Part shown: in pieces, positions 6,824-15,099 of the stretch
Layout: each line of letters starts with the position of its first letter
Numbering within the stretch: position 1 is the first letter of the stretch
Virus record (IMG/VR): IMGVR_UViG_3300044635_000343
Coordinates: 1 to 25,131 of that record
Strand: one strand, 5' to 3'
DNA: 25,131 nucleotides
Source of the DNA: a virus
Program-made: the position numbers and the translations under genes
The notes under the pieces: model-generated
The model's input: the letters and a program-made list of their open reading frames with translations, nothing else
Databases searched by the model: none
Told to the model about the DNA's origin: nothing

Positions 6824-7437
6824 TGGACTTCACCAAAGAGCAATTCATTAACTTTTGGGGCAAGAGCGGATATTACGAAGCGTTTACCTATGGTATAGGC
6901 ATACAGGAAGTAATTAACCGAATTATCTATCCGTTTGGTGGTGTTGAAACCTGTTTAGAAATAGGATGCGGTGGCGGTGTATTTACTAAGGTACTATCAG
7001 AGCAGTTCGATGATGTAATCGGAATAGATGTAATACCAATACATGATGGAGTAAGGTATCATAATGTGAAATACATTGAGTTGGATAACCAAGATTACAA
7101 ATGCACAGGAATAGATGACAACTCAATCGACTTCGTATTTAGCTACGGAGTATTCTGCCATTTCTCAAATGATGCCATCAAAGAGTATCTACAATCTATT
7201 TACAGAGTGATGAAAAAGGGCGGTGATTGTGTGATAATGATTAGTAACTTTGACAAATTGAAAGCAGAGTTCCCCGATTTCGATGACTGGAGCAAGTACA
7301 ATTTAGGAGATAGAATGTTAATCGGACACTTCTACCAAGATGATAGAACGGTGGATATTATGAAACATAAATTCAAAATTGTTAGCCGTAACCTAACACC
7401 CGACCACAGGGATATAGTGGTACATCTAAAGAAATAA
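6823..7437 (+). CDS. Class I SAM-dependent methyltransferase
   Basis: A 204-residue protein with the usual small-molecule methyltransferase layout: CLEIGCGGGVFTKVL (residues 44-58, motif I), VIGIDVIP (65-72), then DFVFSYGVFCHF (103-114), the motif IV region of Methyltransf_11/25-like enzymes, and VMKKGGDCVIMI near the motif VI strand. It is not a DNA methyltransferase by motif, since no DPPY/NPPF or PCQ is seen. The likely substrate is a sugar or another small acceptor made by the neighbouring glycosyltransferases; this is inference from position. Confidence 0.8.
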   Translation: MDFTKEQFINFWGKSGYYEAFTYGIGIQEVINRIIYPFGGVETCLEIGCGGGVFTKVLSEQFDDVIGIDVIPIHDGVRYHNVKYIELDNQDYKCTGIDDNSIDFVFSYGVFCHFSNDAIKEYLQSIYRVMKKGGDCVIMISNFDKLKAEFPDFDDWSKYNLGDRMLIGHFYQDDRTVDIMKHKFKIVSRNLTPDHRDIVVHLKK

Positions 7438-7438
7438 T

Positions 7439-8017
7439 ATGGGCTATACACACGAAACAACACGCATAATAGACCCCTACTTACCACATATCCAATCGGT
7501 GGTAGATTTAGGAGCGCAAAACGATTACCGGGTGCCATTACCCGCACCTTACACTAAAGACAGTTACTATGCAGGCAAAGATTACGAAGCCATTGATATA
7601 TCGGGTGAGAACGGAAGCACCCCGTTGGACTTGTCCGTACTTCACAAGTTCAGCAAGCAGTTTGATTTATTGGTGGATGCCGGAACGAGTGAACACGTTG
7701 GCACCAATGGGAAGCATGACATCAAAGCCATATACAACTGCTGGAAAAATAAACACAACCTCGTTAAACTCGGAGGTTATATCATCTCCGAAAACCCCAA
7801 AACAGGCAACTGGCCCGGACATGGATTCAACTACTACACCGAAGAGTTCTATCGTAATCTGGCTGCAATCTGCGGTTATAACCTTATCAATGTTGGTAGC
7901 GTTGCTGCTATGGGCAATACTACTGACGGGTGGAATGTTTACGCAACTTTACAAAAGACTAAAGAAGATTTTTGTACGTTAACTGAATTTAAGACCTGTG
8001 GAATTAAAACAGATTAG
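7439..8017 (+). CDS. Methyltransferase-like protein (degenerate SAM fold)
   Basis: A 192-residue protein. VVDLGAQND (residues 21-29) is in the motif I position but lacks the usual GxGxG. YEAIDISG (49-56) fits the ribose-binding strand, FDLLVDAGTSEHV (75-87) fits motif IV, and LVKLGGYIISENPKTG fits the following strand. The overall order is that of a Rossmann methyltransferase, so it may be a divergent or inactive member, or a partner of the methyltransferase just upstream (one base between the genes). The last 20 bases overlap the large terminase gene. Confidence 0.65.
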   Translation: MGYTHETTRIIDPYLPHIQSVVDLGAQNDYRVPLPAPYTKDSYYAGKDYEAIDISGENGSTPLDLSVLHKFSKQFDLLVDAGTSEHVGTNGKHDIKAIYNCWKNKHNLVKLGGYIISENPKTGNWPGHGFNYYTEEFYRNLAAICGYNLINVGSVAAMGNTTDGWNVYATLQKTKEDFCTLTEFKTCGIKTD

Positions 8018-9164
8018 AGCAACCCCCGTATTCTACGAAAACGTAGCAGCATACAAAAGCGATGCGCCTATAATCTGTAATGAGGGCGGCTCACGTAGTA
8101 GTAAAAGTTACTCTATAGTACAACTCCTTATATCCATTGCAGCCGATAAGAATGCGAAAAACATCCGCATCTCTATTGTATCCCACTCACTACCACATAT
8201 CAAACGTGGCGCATACAGGGATTTCAAAACAATTATGGAGGAATGGCACCTGTGGGATGATAAGAAATTTAGCTACACCGATTTCATTTACCGATTTGAT
8301 AATGGCAGCTACATCGAACTATTCGGATTAGAAGATGAAGGCAAAGCAAGGGGGCCGGGTAGGGATATACTATTTGTAAATGAAGCCAACCTAATCCGTA
8401 AGGCGTTATTCGACCAGTTGGCAATGAGAACCACGGGTAAGATATTTCTCGACTGGAATCCTGCAGACTTCGTTTCATGGGTGTATGAAGTATCGGACAA
8501 CCCGATTAACAAACGCATACATTCTACCTATTTAAATAACCTCGGCAACCTTTCGCAGATTCAGATTGATACGATTGAAAGCTACAAACTACTACCCGAT
8601 GATTTCATGTGGAAAGTTTACGGACTTGGGCAGCGTGGCGCAGCAAAGGAGATTATTTATACTCAATGGCAAATTACAGATGAATTACCAGAAGGCGGAG
8701 ATGTGTTCTATGGATTAGACTTCGGTTACGTTCACCCTTTGGCACTTGTCAAGGTATGCCATTACCAAGGGGCGAATTATGTAAAGCAACTCATTTACAA
8801 ATCCGGATTAACCCCATCTGAAATAAGCAGGGAAGTAAAGGATCATATCAGCGACCGCAAGCCCGTGTACTGCGATGCAGCCGAACCTAAAAGCATTGAG
8901 GAACTTTACAGGGGCGGTATCAACGCACAAACTGCAAACAAGGAAGTATGGGCAGGGATATTGAAAGTGAAATCATATCCGTTATTCGTACACAAGGATA
9001 GCAAAGACATCATTCGTGAACTGCAATCCTACAAATGGCGCAAGGATAAAAACGATAATGTGATTGATGAACCTGTAAAGGAATCAGATGATGCACTTGA
9101 TGCAATGCGCTACGCCATATTCACCCACCTACATAAGCCAGCGTTCAAGGTGGCGGTATGGTAA
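7998..9164 (+). CDS. terL: Terminase large subunit
   Basis: A 388-residue protein with both terminase domains. ATPase: Walker A-like GGSRSSKS (residues 30-37; the glycine before K is serine), SIVSHSLPHIKRG, and Walker B ILFVNEA (124-130). Nuclease: YGLDFGYVHP (Asp241), YCDAAEPKSI (Asp293) and SDDALDAMRY (Asp364/365), the three acidic positions of the RNase H-like fold. It drives DNA into the prohead and cuts it. The start is GTG at 7998, because an in-frame TAA at 7980-7982 excludes anything earlier except non-standard codons. The length is a little short of many large terminases but complete. Packaging type (cos or pac) cannot be told. Confidence 0.92.
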   Translation: MELKQIRATPVFYENVAAYKSDAPIICNEGGSRSSKSYSIVQLLISIAADKNAKNIRISIVSHSLPHIKRGAYRDFKTIMEEWHLWDDKKFSYTDFIYRFDNGSYIELFGLEDEGKARGPGRDILFVNEANLIRKALFDQLAMRTTGKIFLDWNPADFVSWVYEVSDNPINKRIHSTYLNNLGNLSQIQIDTIESYKLLPDDFMWKVYGLGQRGAAKEIIYTQWQITDELPEGGDVFYGLDFGYVHPLALVKVCHYQGANYVKQLIYKSGLTPSEISREVKDHISDRKPVYCDAAEPKSIEELYRGGINAQTANKEVWAGILKVKSYPLFVHKDSKDIIRELQSYKWRKDKNDNVIDEPVKESDDALDAMRYAIFTHLHKPAFKVAVW

Positions 9165-9176
9165 GGGTTTTCGGTG

Positions 9177-9184
9177 TAATTTTG
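9177..9184 (+). promoter_or_regulatory. Possible -7 element before the portal gene
   Basis: TAATTTTG matches TAnnTTTG and lies 16 bases before the ATG at 9201, in the 36-base gap after the terminase gene. No convincing -33 TTTG is seen upstream, so this is weak. Confidence 0.3.
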
Positions 9185-9200
9185 TATAAATCATTTTAAT

Positions 9201-10574
9201 ATGGGTTTATTCGATTTCCTCAATCGCAAGGCAGCACCTGTTAAGATGCCTGTGCAGGTATCTGTTGAACGTGGACTCCTTACATGGGATGGGCAAAACC
9301 AATCAGAATTAGTTAGGGATAGTTACATAGGCAATGATTTAGTGTACGCCATCATTACCCTAATAACCCAAAAAGCAAAGGTTGCTCCGTGGTTTGTTTA
9401 CAGGGTTAAGAACAAAGCAGCACAGAAACGCTACATGGCTAAGATGCAGCAACCGGATGCGATTACTGACTATGCCAAACTGAAAGAACTGAAAGAAGAG
9501 GCATTCGAGATATACGAAGGCGATAGCAGGCTAAATGAATTACTGAAATACCCGAATAGTGAAGATACATGGAGCGATATTATAGAACAATGGGTAGGGT
9601 TTAAGAAGATAACAGGCAATGCTTTCATGTATGCAAAACAGGTCGGGGAGGAATCAGTAAACAGGGGCAAGCCGTTAGAACTTTATATGCTGCCATCCCA
9701 ATACATGGCAATCAAAGTAGATATTGAGCAATTCCCACCAAAGAAGGTAGCCTATCAGTTATACTATGGGCAGTATATTCCATTCAATACTATTGAGATT
9801 CTGCATGATAAATACTTCAACCCCGAATGGAATGCGACCGGTGGGCAGTTGTACGGATTATCACCGCTTAGGGCAGCATCTAAGGTGCTGACACGTTCTA
9901 ATGCAAGTAAGGAAGCATCTGTTGCGATGTTCGATAATATGGGGCCGTTAGGGGTGTTGTACATGGATGACCAACGCTTTGACCCGCTATCCGGCAGCGA
10001 ACAAGCACAGGCACTAAAGATGCAAATATCAGCCAACACAGGAGCCGCAAAGCATGGAAGCGCAGCCGTATCGGGTTATAAAGTAGGATGGGCGCAGATT
10101 GGACTTCCTGCAAAGGACTTGCAACTGATTGAAGCCGAGAAATGGGATAAAGAAGCCCTATGTTCAATCTACGGTGTACCTCCGGTGTTGTTAGGCAATA
10201 CCGATGCTGCTACCTACAACAATATGAAAGAAGCGGAGAAATCACTAACCATACGGGCGGTACTTCCCGAACTAACTGCCATACGTGATAACATTAACCG
10301 CAAGATGCAGACCGATTGGGGGTATAAGGGGTCGGATATATTCGTTGACTTTGACATGAGCATCTATTCCGAACTTGAAGCCAACAGAGCAGAGCAAAGT
10401 ACTTGGTTAAATACTGCATGGTGGCTGACACCGGAGCAGAAACTAAAGATTCAAGGACTTGCACCCGATCCGAATGTACCGATTGAAGATTATCAAAAGT
10501 TGTATATTCCGCAAGGTTTGACACCCGTTGATGATTTCACCAACCTTCCTTTGAATGTACCGCCAACTCTATAA
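9201..10574 (+). CDS. Portal protein (HK97 family)
   Basis: A 457-residue protein. DLVYAIITLITQKAKVAPW (from about residue 46) is the typical N-terminal helix of phage portals, followed by a wing region, and GVPPVLLGNTDAATYNNMKEAEK (split here: GVPPVLLG, then NTDAATYNNM) with LPELTAIRDNINRKM, the stem/clip region of HK97-type portals. It forms the dodecameric ring through which DNA is packaged and to which connector proteins bind. The position after the large terminase and before the MuF and protease genes is canonical. Confidence 0.92.
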   Translation: MGLFDFLNRKAAPVKMPVQVSVERGLLTWDGQNQSELVRDSYIGNDLVYAIITLITQKAKVAPWFVYRVKNKAAQKRYMAKMQQPDAITDYAKLKELKEEAFEIYEGDSRLNELLKYPNSEDTWSDIIEQWVGFKKITGNAFMYAKQVGEESVNRGKPLELYMLPSQYMAIKVDIEQFPPKKVAYQLYYGQYIPFNTIEILHDKYFNPEWNATGGQLYGLSPLRAASKVLTRSNASKEASVAMFDNMGPLGVLYMDDQRFDPLSGSEQAQALKMQISANTGAAKHGSAAVSGYKVGWAQIGLPAKDLQLIEAEKWDKEALCSIYGVPPVLLGNTDAATYNNMKEAEKSLTIRAVLPELTAIRDNINRKMQTDWGYKGSDIFVDFDMSIYSELEANRAEQSTWLNTAWWLTPEQKLKIQGLAPDPNVPIEDYQKLYIPQGLTPVDDFTNLPLNVPPTL

Positions 10575-11391
10575 CGCATATCGCAAACGATACAGGGTAC
10601 TTATCAAGCGTGAGTTGGATAAGCAATGTATGGCACTACTCAAAGGTGAACAGCCGGATGAGGAAAAGTTAAAGCAGCACATTCGCAAACTGCACTACGA
10701 TGCCGGGATAACGATGGCGAAGTATAACTATGACAAAATTCGCAAGTCGGCAGGTATCAAGGATTCCATGACACCTGAACAAAGATGGGCGGCAGTTATA
10801 AAACTATTTCTCGAACAGGGGTTGACAAGTTTAGTCAACGGCATTACATCTACTACAAAGGAAACTATCCGAAAGGTATTAATACAGGGTATGCAAGAGG
10901 GTTGGAGTATTATCCAAATGATGAAAGAGATTGAGAAATTAGGTATCAATGTTTACAGGGCTGAACTTATCGCACGTACTGAAACAACAAGAGCAGCTAA
11001 TCAAGGTGCAATGCTTGGGGCGGTATCAACTGGGTTACTAACCGTTAAAGAATGGATTGCAATAACGGATGATAGAACACGTAGAATACCACGCAATGAT
11101 TATGACCATTTGCACATGGATGGAAAGACTACACGAATTGATGAGCCGTTTACCGTACCCGGTTTACGCAGCATAGATATTATGGAGTTCCCCGGTGACC
11201 CGAATGGCAGCGCAGGTAACGTGTGTAATTGTAGATGCACGGTAGGATTCGAAGTAGTAAGAGATAGTAATGGGAAACCTGTTGACATACAGGGTGGGTT
11301 ACGTGGGCCGGCGGGTGATATGTTGAACCTATGGAATAACACCTTATTTTTGCAATTACAAACTTTGATAAATGAAGCATTACCAGGTTAA
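10555..11391 (+). CDS. MuF-like head morphogenesis protein
   Basis: A 278-residue protein. The N-terminal half is helical and basic. The C-terminal half carries the Mu gpF-like domain: RAELIARTETTRAANQGAM (residues 135-153), EWIAITDDRTR (166-176), DHLHMDGKTT (184-193) and the cysteine cluster VCNCRCTVGF (223-232). Such proteins sit inside the head or at the portal as minor structural proteins, sometimes as carriers of toxin domains; no extra toxin domain is seen here. The start overlaps the portal gene by 20 bases. Confidence 0.88.
   Translation: MYRQLYNAYRKRYRVLIKRELDKQCMALLKGEQPDEEKLKQHIRKLHYDAGITMAKYNYDKIRKSAGIKDSMTPEQRWAAVIKLFLEQGLTSLVNGITSTTKETIRKVLIQGMQEGWSIIQMMKEIEKLGINVYRAELIARTETTRAANQGAMLGAVSTGLLTVKEWIAITDDRTRRIPRNDYDHLHMDGKTTRIDEPFTVPGLRSIDIMEFPGDPNGSAGNVCNCRCTVGFEVVRDSNGKPVDIQGGLRGPAGDMLNLWNNTLFLQLQTLINEALPG
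11323..11352 (+). promoter_or_regulatory. Possible promoter before protease and capsid genes
   Basis: TTG at 11323-11325 and TATTTTTG at 11345-11352 resemble the Bacteroidota -33 and -7 elements with 19 bases between. The protease ATG is at 11372. An internal promoter ahead of the capsid genes would make sense, but the site lies inside the MuF coding region and could be chance. Confidence 0.35.
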
Positions 11392-12097
11392 AGATATTAG
11401 CAACGGCATAGAGGATATGGATATTCGTTCACGTAACGTGAAAACGGTATGGGCTATGTGCGGCAATGTGGATTTGGATAACGATGTGATAGTACCCGAA
11501 GCATTTACTAAGACTATACAGGAACGTGGGCCGCTTGGAAAAAATCTGATATGGTCTTTAGTTGACCATAAAAGTTCAATGAAGTACGCACTCGGTAAGC
11601 CGAAAGAATTATACGTGGAAGGGAATGCACTTATTGCCGTTACTGAAATTATAGAAACGGAAATGGGTGAAGATATGCTGAAACTTTATGAGGCTAATCT
11701 AATCAATCAGCACTCAATTGGATTCAGCACTATCAAATCCGAAATGGATAATTCTACTGGCATCCGCACAATTAAAGAATTGATGTTATACGAAGGTAGT
11801 GCGGTACTATGGGCAGCCAACCCCGAAACGCCCACGTTAGCCATGTACAAAGGAATGGAGCAAGCAGAGGTACAGGAAACGCTTAACGGTAGATTAGAAA
11901 AGCTACTAAAGGCGTTCAAGCATGGCACATTTACAGATGAAACTTTCTCCTTATTGGAGATAGAAATAAAACAAATACAGAAAGCAATTTCAGACATTAC
12001 CACTCAACCCGCAGCGAAAGCAGTCGAGCCGGATACGAACGCAGTTGTATTTGAAGCACTCAAACAATTTAATCACTCGTTAAAATCATTCAAATGA
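11372..12097 (+). CDS. Prohead protease (HK97 gp4 / S78 family) with C-terminal helical extension
   Basis: A 241-residue protein. NVDLDNDVIVPEAF (residues 32-45) is the conserved entry motif; SLVDHKSS gives the catalytic histidine (His66) and INQHSIGFS the catalytic serine (Ser115); LMLYEGSAVLWAANPET (138-154) is the family's last strand and turn. It processes the capsid and itself during head maturation. After about residue 165 a charged helical tail follows (LNGRLEKLLKAF, then LLEIEIKQIQKAI), longer than the bare protease domain. It may act as an internal scaffold, as do fused scaffold parts in related phages. The ATGA overlap with the capsid gene implies coupling. Confidence 0.88.
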   Translation: MKHYQVKDISNGIEDMDIRSRNVKTVWAMCGNVDLDNDVIVPEAFTKTIQERGPLGKNLIWSLVDHKSSMKYALGKPKELYVEGNALIAVTEIIETEMGEDMLKLYEANLINQHSIGFSTIKSEMDNSTGIRTIKELMLYEGSAVLWAANPETPTLAMYKGMEQAEVQETLNGRLEKLLKAFKHGTFTDETFSLLEIEIKQIQKAISDITTQPAAKAVEPDTNAVVFEALKQFNHSLKSFK

Positions 12098-13242
12098 CAA
12101 ACGAACAAATCGCTGCGGAGGTAAAATCCATTGGAGATAATCTTACGCAAGTGTTGGCAAATTCTGCCAATGCAAAAACTGATGCGGCCGAGGCTAAATC
12201 AGTAGTTACCGAACTTAAGAGCAAATTGGATTCAGTAGTATCTGCTGCTGACCTTGCCGAGTTCAAAGGAGTTATGCAAAATCAATTTGATGCCCTTACC
12301 ACTAAGGTAAAAGCCGGCAATCCTGATTCTGCAAAAAGTTTCAATGAAGTATTATCCGAGAAATTAGAAGGCCGTAACATCGAAGCCGAAATCAAAAAGA
12401 ATGGTCGTGTTTTGATTGAGATGCCCGAAGTGAAGACTATCACTTTGGCCACTAACCTTTCCGGTGATAGCGTTGCTACTTACAATAGCCGCCAAGCTAC
12501 CCAACCTGCGCAGTTGGTAAATATGCGTGATTTCGTTCCAACCGTTCAAAGCCCTACAGGTTTGTATGTAACCTATCGTGAGGCTACTGGTAATGCGAAC
12601 AACATCGCTGCACAACTTGAAGGTTCATTAAAGCAAGAGAACAACTATTCTCTGACCGAGGTAAAAACTGTTAATCAGTTTATTGCCGGATTCACCAAGT
12701 TTAGCCGTCAGATGCTTGCTTCTTTGCCATTCATGAGCCAAACGTTACCACGTTTGTTGACTCGTGATTTCTTCAAGGCAGAGAACGCTTCTTTCTTCTC
12801 AAGCGTATCAGGTGCTTCAACTGGTGTAACTACCACTTCTGCATCTACCAACCTCGGAGATTTGATTCAGTTGATTGGTAATCAGCGTGCTGCTGATTTC
12901 AGTCCTTCTGTAATCTTCGTGAGCAATGCACAATACAGCACTTTGCTAATTGAATCTTTCACCAATGGTTACTACTTGGGTGCAGGTTCTCTCGGTATCG
13001 GTGCTAACGGTGCTTTGAATCTTGTTGGCGTGCCTATCGTTGGCGTTAACTGGATTCCTACCAACCGTGCTTTGGTACTTGACAACTCATTTATTGAGCG
13101 TGTAGAGGTTAACGGTTTGAACATTGAGTTATCTTACGAAGATCAAAACAACTTCGTAACTAACATGGTTACTGCAAGAATCGAATGTTATGAGGCTATC
13201 AACTTGATGCTTCCTAACTCTTCTATTTACGCTACTATCTAA
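12094..13242 (+). CDS. Major capsid protein (HK97 fold)
   Basis: A 382-residue protein. Residues 1 to about 100 are a coiled-coil-like, Ala/Lys/Glu-rich stretch (ANAKTDAAEAKSVVTELKSK) that fits the delta/scaffold domain removed by the protease. The rest follows the HK97-type pattern: VPTVQSPTGLYVTYREATG, the long helix region with FSRQMLASLPF, and the C-terminal LVGVPIVGVNWIP and ALVLDNSFIERV. Codons such as GGT, CGT, GCT and AAC are used more than in neighbouring genes, as expected for a very highly expressed protein. A terminator follows immediately. Confidence 0.93.
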   Translation: MTNEQIAAEVKSIGDNLTQVLANSANAKTDAAEAKSVVTELKSKLDSVVSAADLAEFKGVMQNQFDALTTKVKAGNPDSAKSFNEVLSEKLEGRNIEAEIKKNGRVLIEMPEVKTITLATNLSGDSVATYNSRQATQPAQLVNMRDFVPTVQSPTGLYVTYREATGNANNIAAQLEGSLKQENNYSLTEVKTVNQFIAGFTKFSRQMLASLPFMSQTLPRLLTRDFFKAENASFFSSVSGASTGVTTTSASTNLGDLIQLIGNQRAADFSPSVIFVSNAQYSTLLIESFTNGYYLGAGSLGIGANGALNLVGVPIVGVNWIPTNRALVLDNSFIERVEVNGLNIELSYEDQNNFVTNMVTARIECYEAINLMLPNSSIYATI

Positions 13243-13245
13243 ATT

Positions 13246-13280
13246 TAGTGGGGAGGGGTAAAATCCTCCCCATTATTTTT
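13246..13280 (+). terminator. Intrinsic terminator after the major capsid gene
   Basis: GGGGAGG (13250-13256) pairs with CCTCCCC (13265-13271); with flanking pairs the stem reaches about 11 bp with an 8-base loop, followed by five T (13276-13280). It would make the capsid genes the end of an abundant transcript, with partial read-through to the tail genes. Confidence 0.8.
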
Positions 13281-13304
13281 CCCCCATGAAACATATTTCT
13301 AAGC

Positions 13305-14252
13305 GTGAGCGAAAACACCCCACCAAAAAGACTACGCATATTGTGGCACGTACAGAGCTACTTGCCAATGGCAAAATCTGGATCCGAATGGAACGCCCAC
13401 AACATCAACAAATGGCTGATGAGCAGAGGCCACCGGGTAAAGGTGATGACCTCAAAGATGAACAATGAGAATTACGAATACGATGGAATCCACGTATTCA
13501 ACCGCTCAAATGATTGGTACTTCCATCATGAATGGGCTGATATAATCTTTACACAATTAGACTTCGCAGGTGATGTAGCTATTGACTGCAAAAGCACAAA
13601 GAAGCCGGCCGTTTGGTTTGCACATAATACTTTCATGTATTCATCCGTTAGAACACACAGGGAGTTGAATGTAGTGTATAATTCGTACTGGAATAGTGAG
13701 GAATGCAAGTATGCTAACAACGGATTCGTACTGCAACCACCTGTTGACATTAACCATTACAGGGGTGAGAAAGGGGATAAGATAACCCTAATCAATCTCA
13801 ATCATAACAAAGGTGCTGAAATGTTCTACCGGATTGCCGAAGCTATGCCGGATAAGCAATTCTTAGCCATACAAGGCGGGTACGGGCAACAGATATACAA
13901 AGAGTTACCGAATGTAGAATACATGGCTAATCAGTCGGATATTCGAATCGCATATCGCAAAACGAGAATACTACTCATGCCATCGCACTACGAATCATGG
14001 GGGCGTACGGCAACGGAGGCAATGGCATCAGGTATCCCAGTTATTTGTACTAATCTCCCTGGGCTGCGTGAGAATTGTGGGGATGCTGCAACCTACTGCA
14101 AACAGGACAGATTAGATGAGTGGGTGGCAGCCATACGAAATGTGGAGGAAAACTACGAAATTTGCAGTAATAAGGCATTTGCAAGGGCAGAACAATTGCA
14201 GCCGGAAAACAATCTAATAAAATTCGAGCAATGGGTAACTACTCTTACATAA
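13305..14252 (+). CDS. Glycosyltransferase family 4 (GT-B fold)
   Basis: A 315-residue protein with a GT4 layout: the N-terminal Rossmann strand RLRILWHVQSYLP, FAHNTFMYSS in the acceptor half, then TLINLNHNKGAEMFYRIAEA at the domain junction and, in the donor half, ILLMPSHYESWGRTATEAMA (residues 222-241), which contains the E-x7-E pair Glu230/Glu238, followed by GIPVICTNLPGLREN. It should be an active retaining transferase using a nucleotide-sugar; acceptor unknown. The start is GTG at 13305, since a TGA at 13287-13289 closes the frame upstream and the first strand would be lost at later ATGs. It lies between capsid terminator and connector gene, which it overlaps by 22 bases: an unusual place for a glycosyltransferase. 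Confidence 0.85.
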   Translation: MSENTPPKRLRILWHVQSYLPMAKSGSEWNAHNINKWLMSRGHRVKVMTSKMNNENYEYDGIHVFNRSNDWYFHHEWADIIFTQLDFAGDVAIDCKSTKKPAVWFAHNTFMYSSVRTHRELNVVYNSYWNSEECKYANNGFVLQPPVDINHYRGEKGDKITLINLNHNKGAEMFYRIAEAMPDKQFLAIQGGYGQQIYKELPNVEYMANQSDIRIAYRKTRILLMPSHYESWGRTATEAMASGIPVICTNLPGLRENCGDAATYCKQDRLDEWVAAIRNVEENYEICSNKAFARAEQLQPENNLIKFEQWVTTLT

Positions 14253-14761
14253 TTGATTCTAACATCACGGAGGTAAGCTATGCCGAACCCGTAACGCTGG
14301 CAGAGGCGAAATTATACATTCGTGTTTCGCATACTTCCGAAGATGCGCAAATATCGGAAATGATACGTGCTGCCCGAATGATAATTGAGAAAGCCACAGG
14401 GCTATCCCTTATCACTAAGCAAGCAGAGGTATGGTTCTGCAACAAAGGTGGATGGTTTCAGTTCCCACACGGCCCGATAACTTCATCTATTACCCTGTAT
14501 GATGTAACCACAGGCACCGAATTAACGGATAAAACTATCATGGGGGGCAAACATCCGGTTATTACTTTCCCTGCTATTGATAAAATGCGGGCGGTGTATA
14601 ATGTTGGATTCACCGCATTACCTAATCCTTTGAAAACGGCAATACTTGACCAGGTGAATCACTTGTACGAGAATAGAGGGGCGTTCGATGAAACGATGGG
14701 GGTTTGTCAGAAGGCATGGCGCACTTGTCAGATGTACTCTAAAACATCACCAATCCTATGA
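14231..14761 (+). CDS. Head-tail connector (gp6-like adaptor)
   Basis: A 176-residue protein. EPVTLAEAKLYIRVSHTSED (residues 19-38) followed by ISEMIRAARMIIEKATGLSL is the classic start of phage gp6/gp15-like adaptors that dock under the portal. The middle is beta-rich (GPITSSITLYDV) and the C-terminus has the helix NPLKTAILDQVNHLYENRG. The ATGA overlap with the next gene fits the usual connector order. Confidence 0.88.
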   Translation: MGNYSYIIDSNITEVSYAEPVTLAEAKLYIRVSHTSEDAQISEMIRAARMIIEKATGLSLITKQAEVWFCNKGGWFQFPHGPITSSITLYDVTTGTELTDKTIMGGKHPVITFPAIDKMRAVYNVGFTALPNPLKTAILDQVNHLYENRGAFDETMGVCQKAWRTCQMYSKTSPIL

Positions 14762-15099
14762 GAATAAAAGGAAATAGCCCAAGATTTCTATCGGCTGAAT
14801 TACTCATTGAGCCTATGGTATTAATGGTGCCTACGACCACAACCGATAGTGAGGGGGGCTTTACGGTTACCTATGCGGCAGGCAGTACGATCTGGGGAAT
14901 GTATGTGCCATTAGGGCAAGACCGACAACTATTATCAGCGGAGGTAACTTTCACCGATTCGGCACGGGTGTATATCCGCTACCCCCTCACCTTCGATAAC
15001 ACGTATAAGATACAGATTAATGGGTTTGATTATACAATCCATTCTATAACGGATATGGAGAATAGGAAGGAATATTACGAAATAACAATATTTAGATAA
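14758..15099 (+). CDS. Head closure protein (SPP1 gp16-like)
   Basis: A 113-residue, mostly beta protein: TTTTDSEGGFTVTYAAGSTIWG, here seen as a TDSEGG turn followed by strands, then WGMYVPLGQDRQL and FTDSARVYIRY, NGFDYTIHSITDMEN and a final strand YYEITIFR. This is the pattern of phage head-tail joining stoppers that close the portal channel. Position between the adaptor and gp10-like genes supports it; its ends overlap both neighbours by a few bases. Confidence 0.78.
   Translation: MRIKGNSPRFLSAELLIEPMVLMVPTTTTDSEGGFTVTYAAGSTIWGMYVPLGQDRQLLSAEVTFTDSARVYIRYPLTFDNTYKIQINGFDYTIHSITDMENRKEYYEITIFR

Noticed and set aside
7569-7982. 137-codon frame inside the methyltransferase-like gene
   Set aside because: Its product looks like out-of-frame translation (no domain, odd composition), while the covering frame has a sensible fold order.
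13286-13468. 60-codon frame from the ATG at 13286
   Set aside because: Different frame from the GT4 gene and very basic low-complexity product; the GT4 frame starting at GTG 13305 explains the region.
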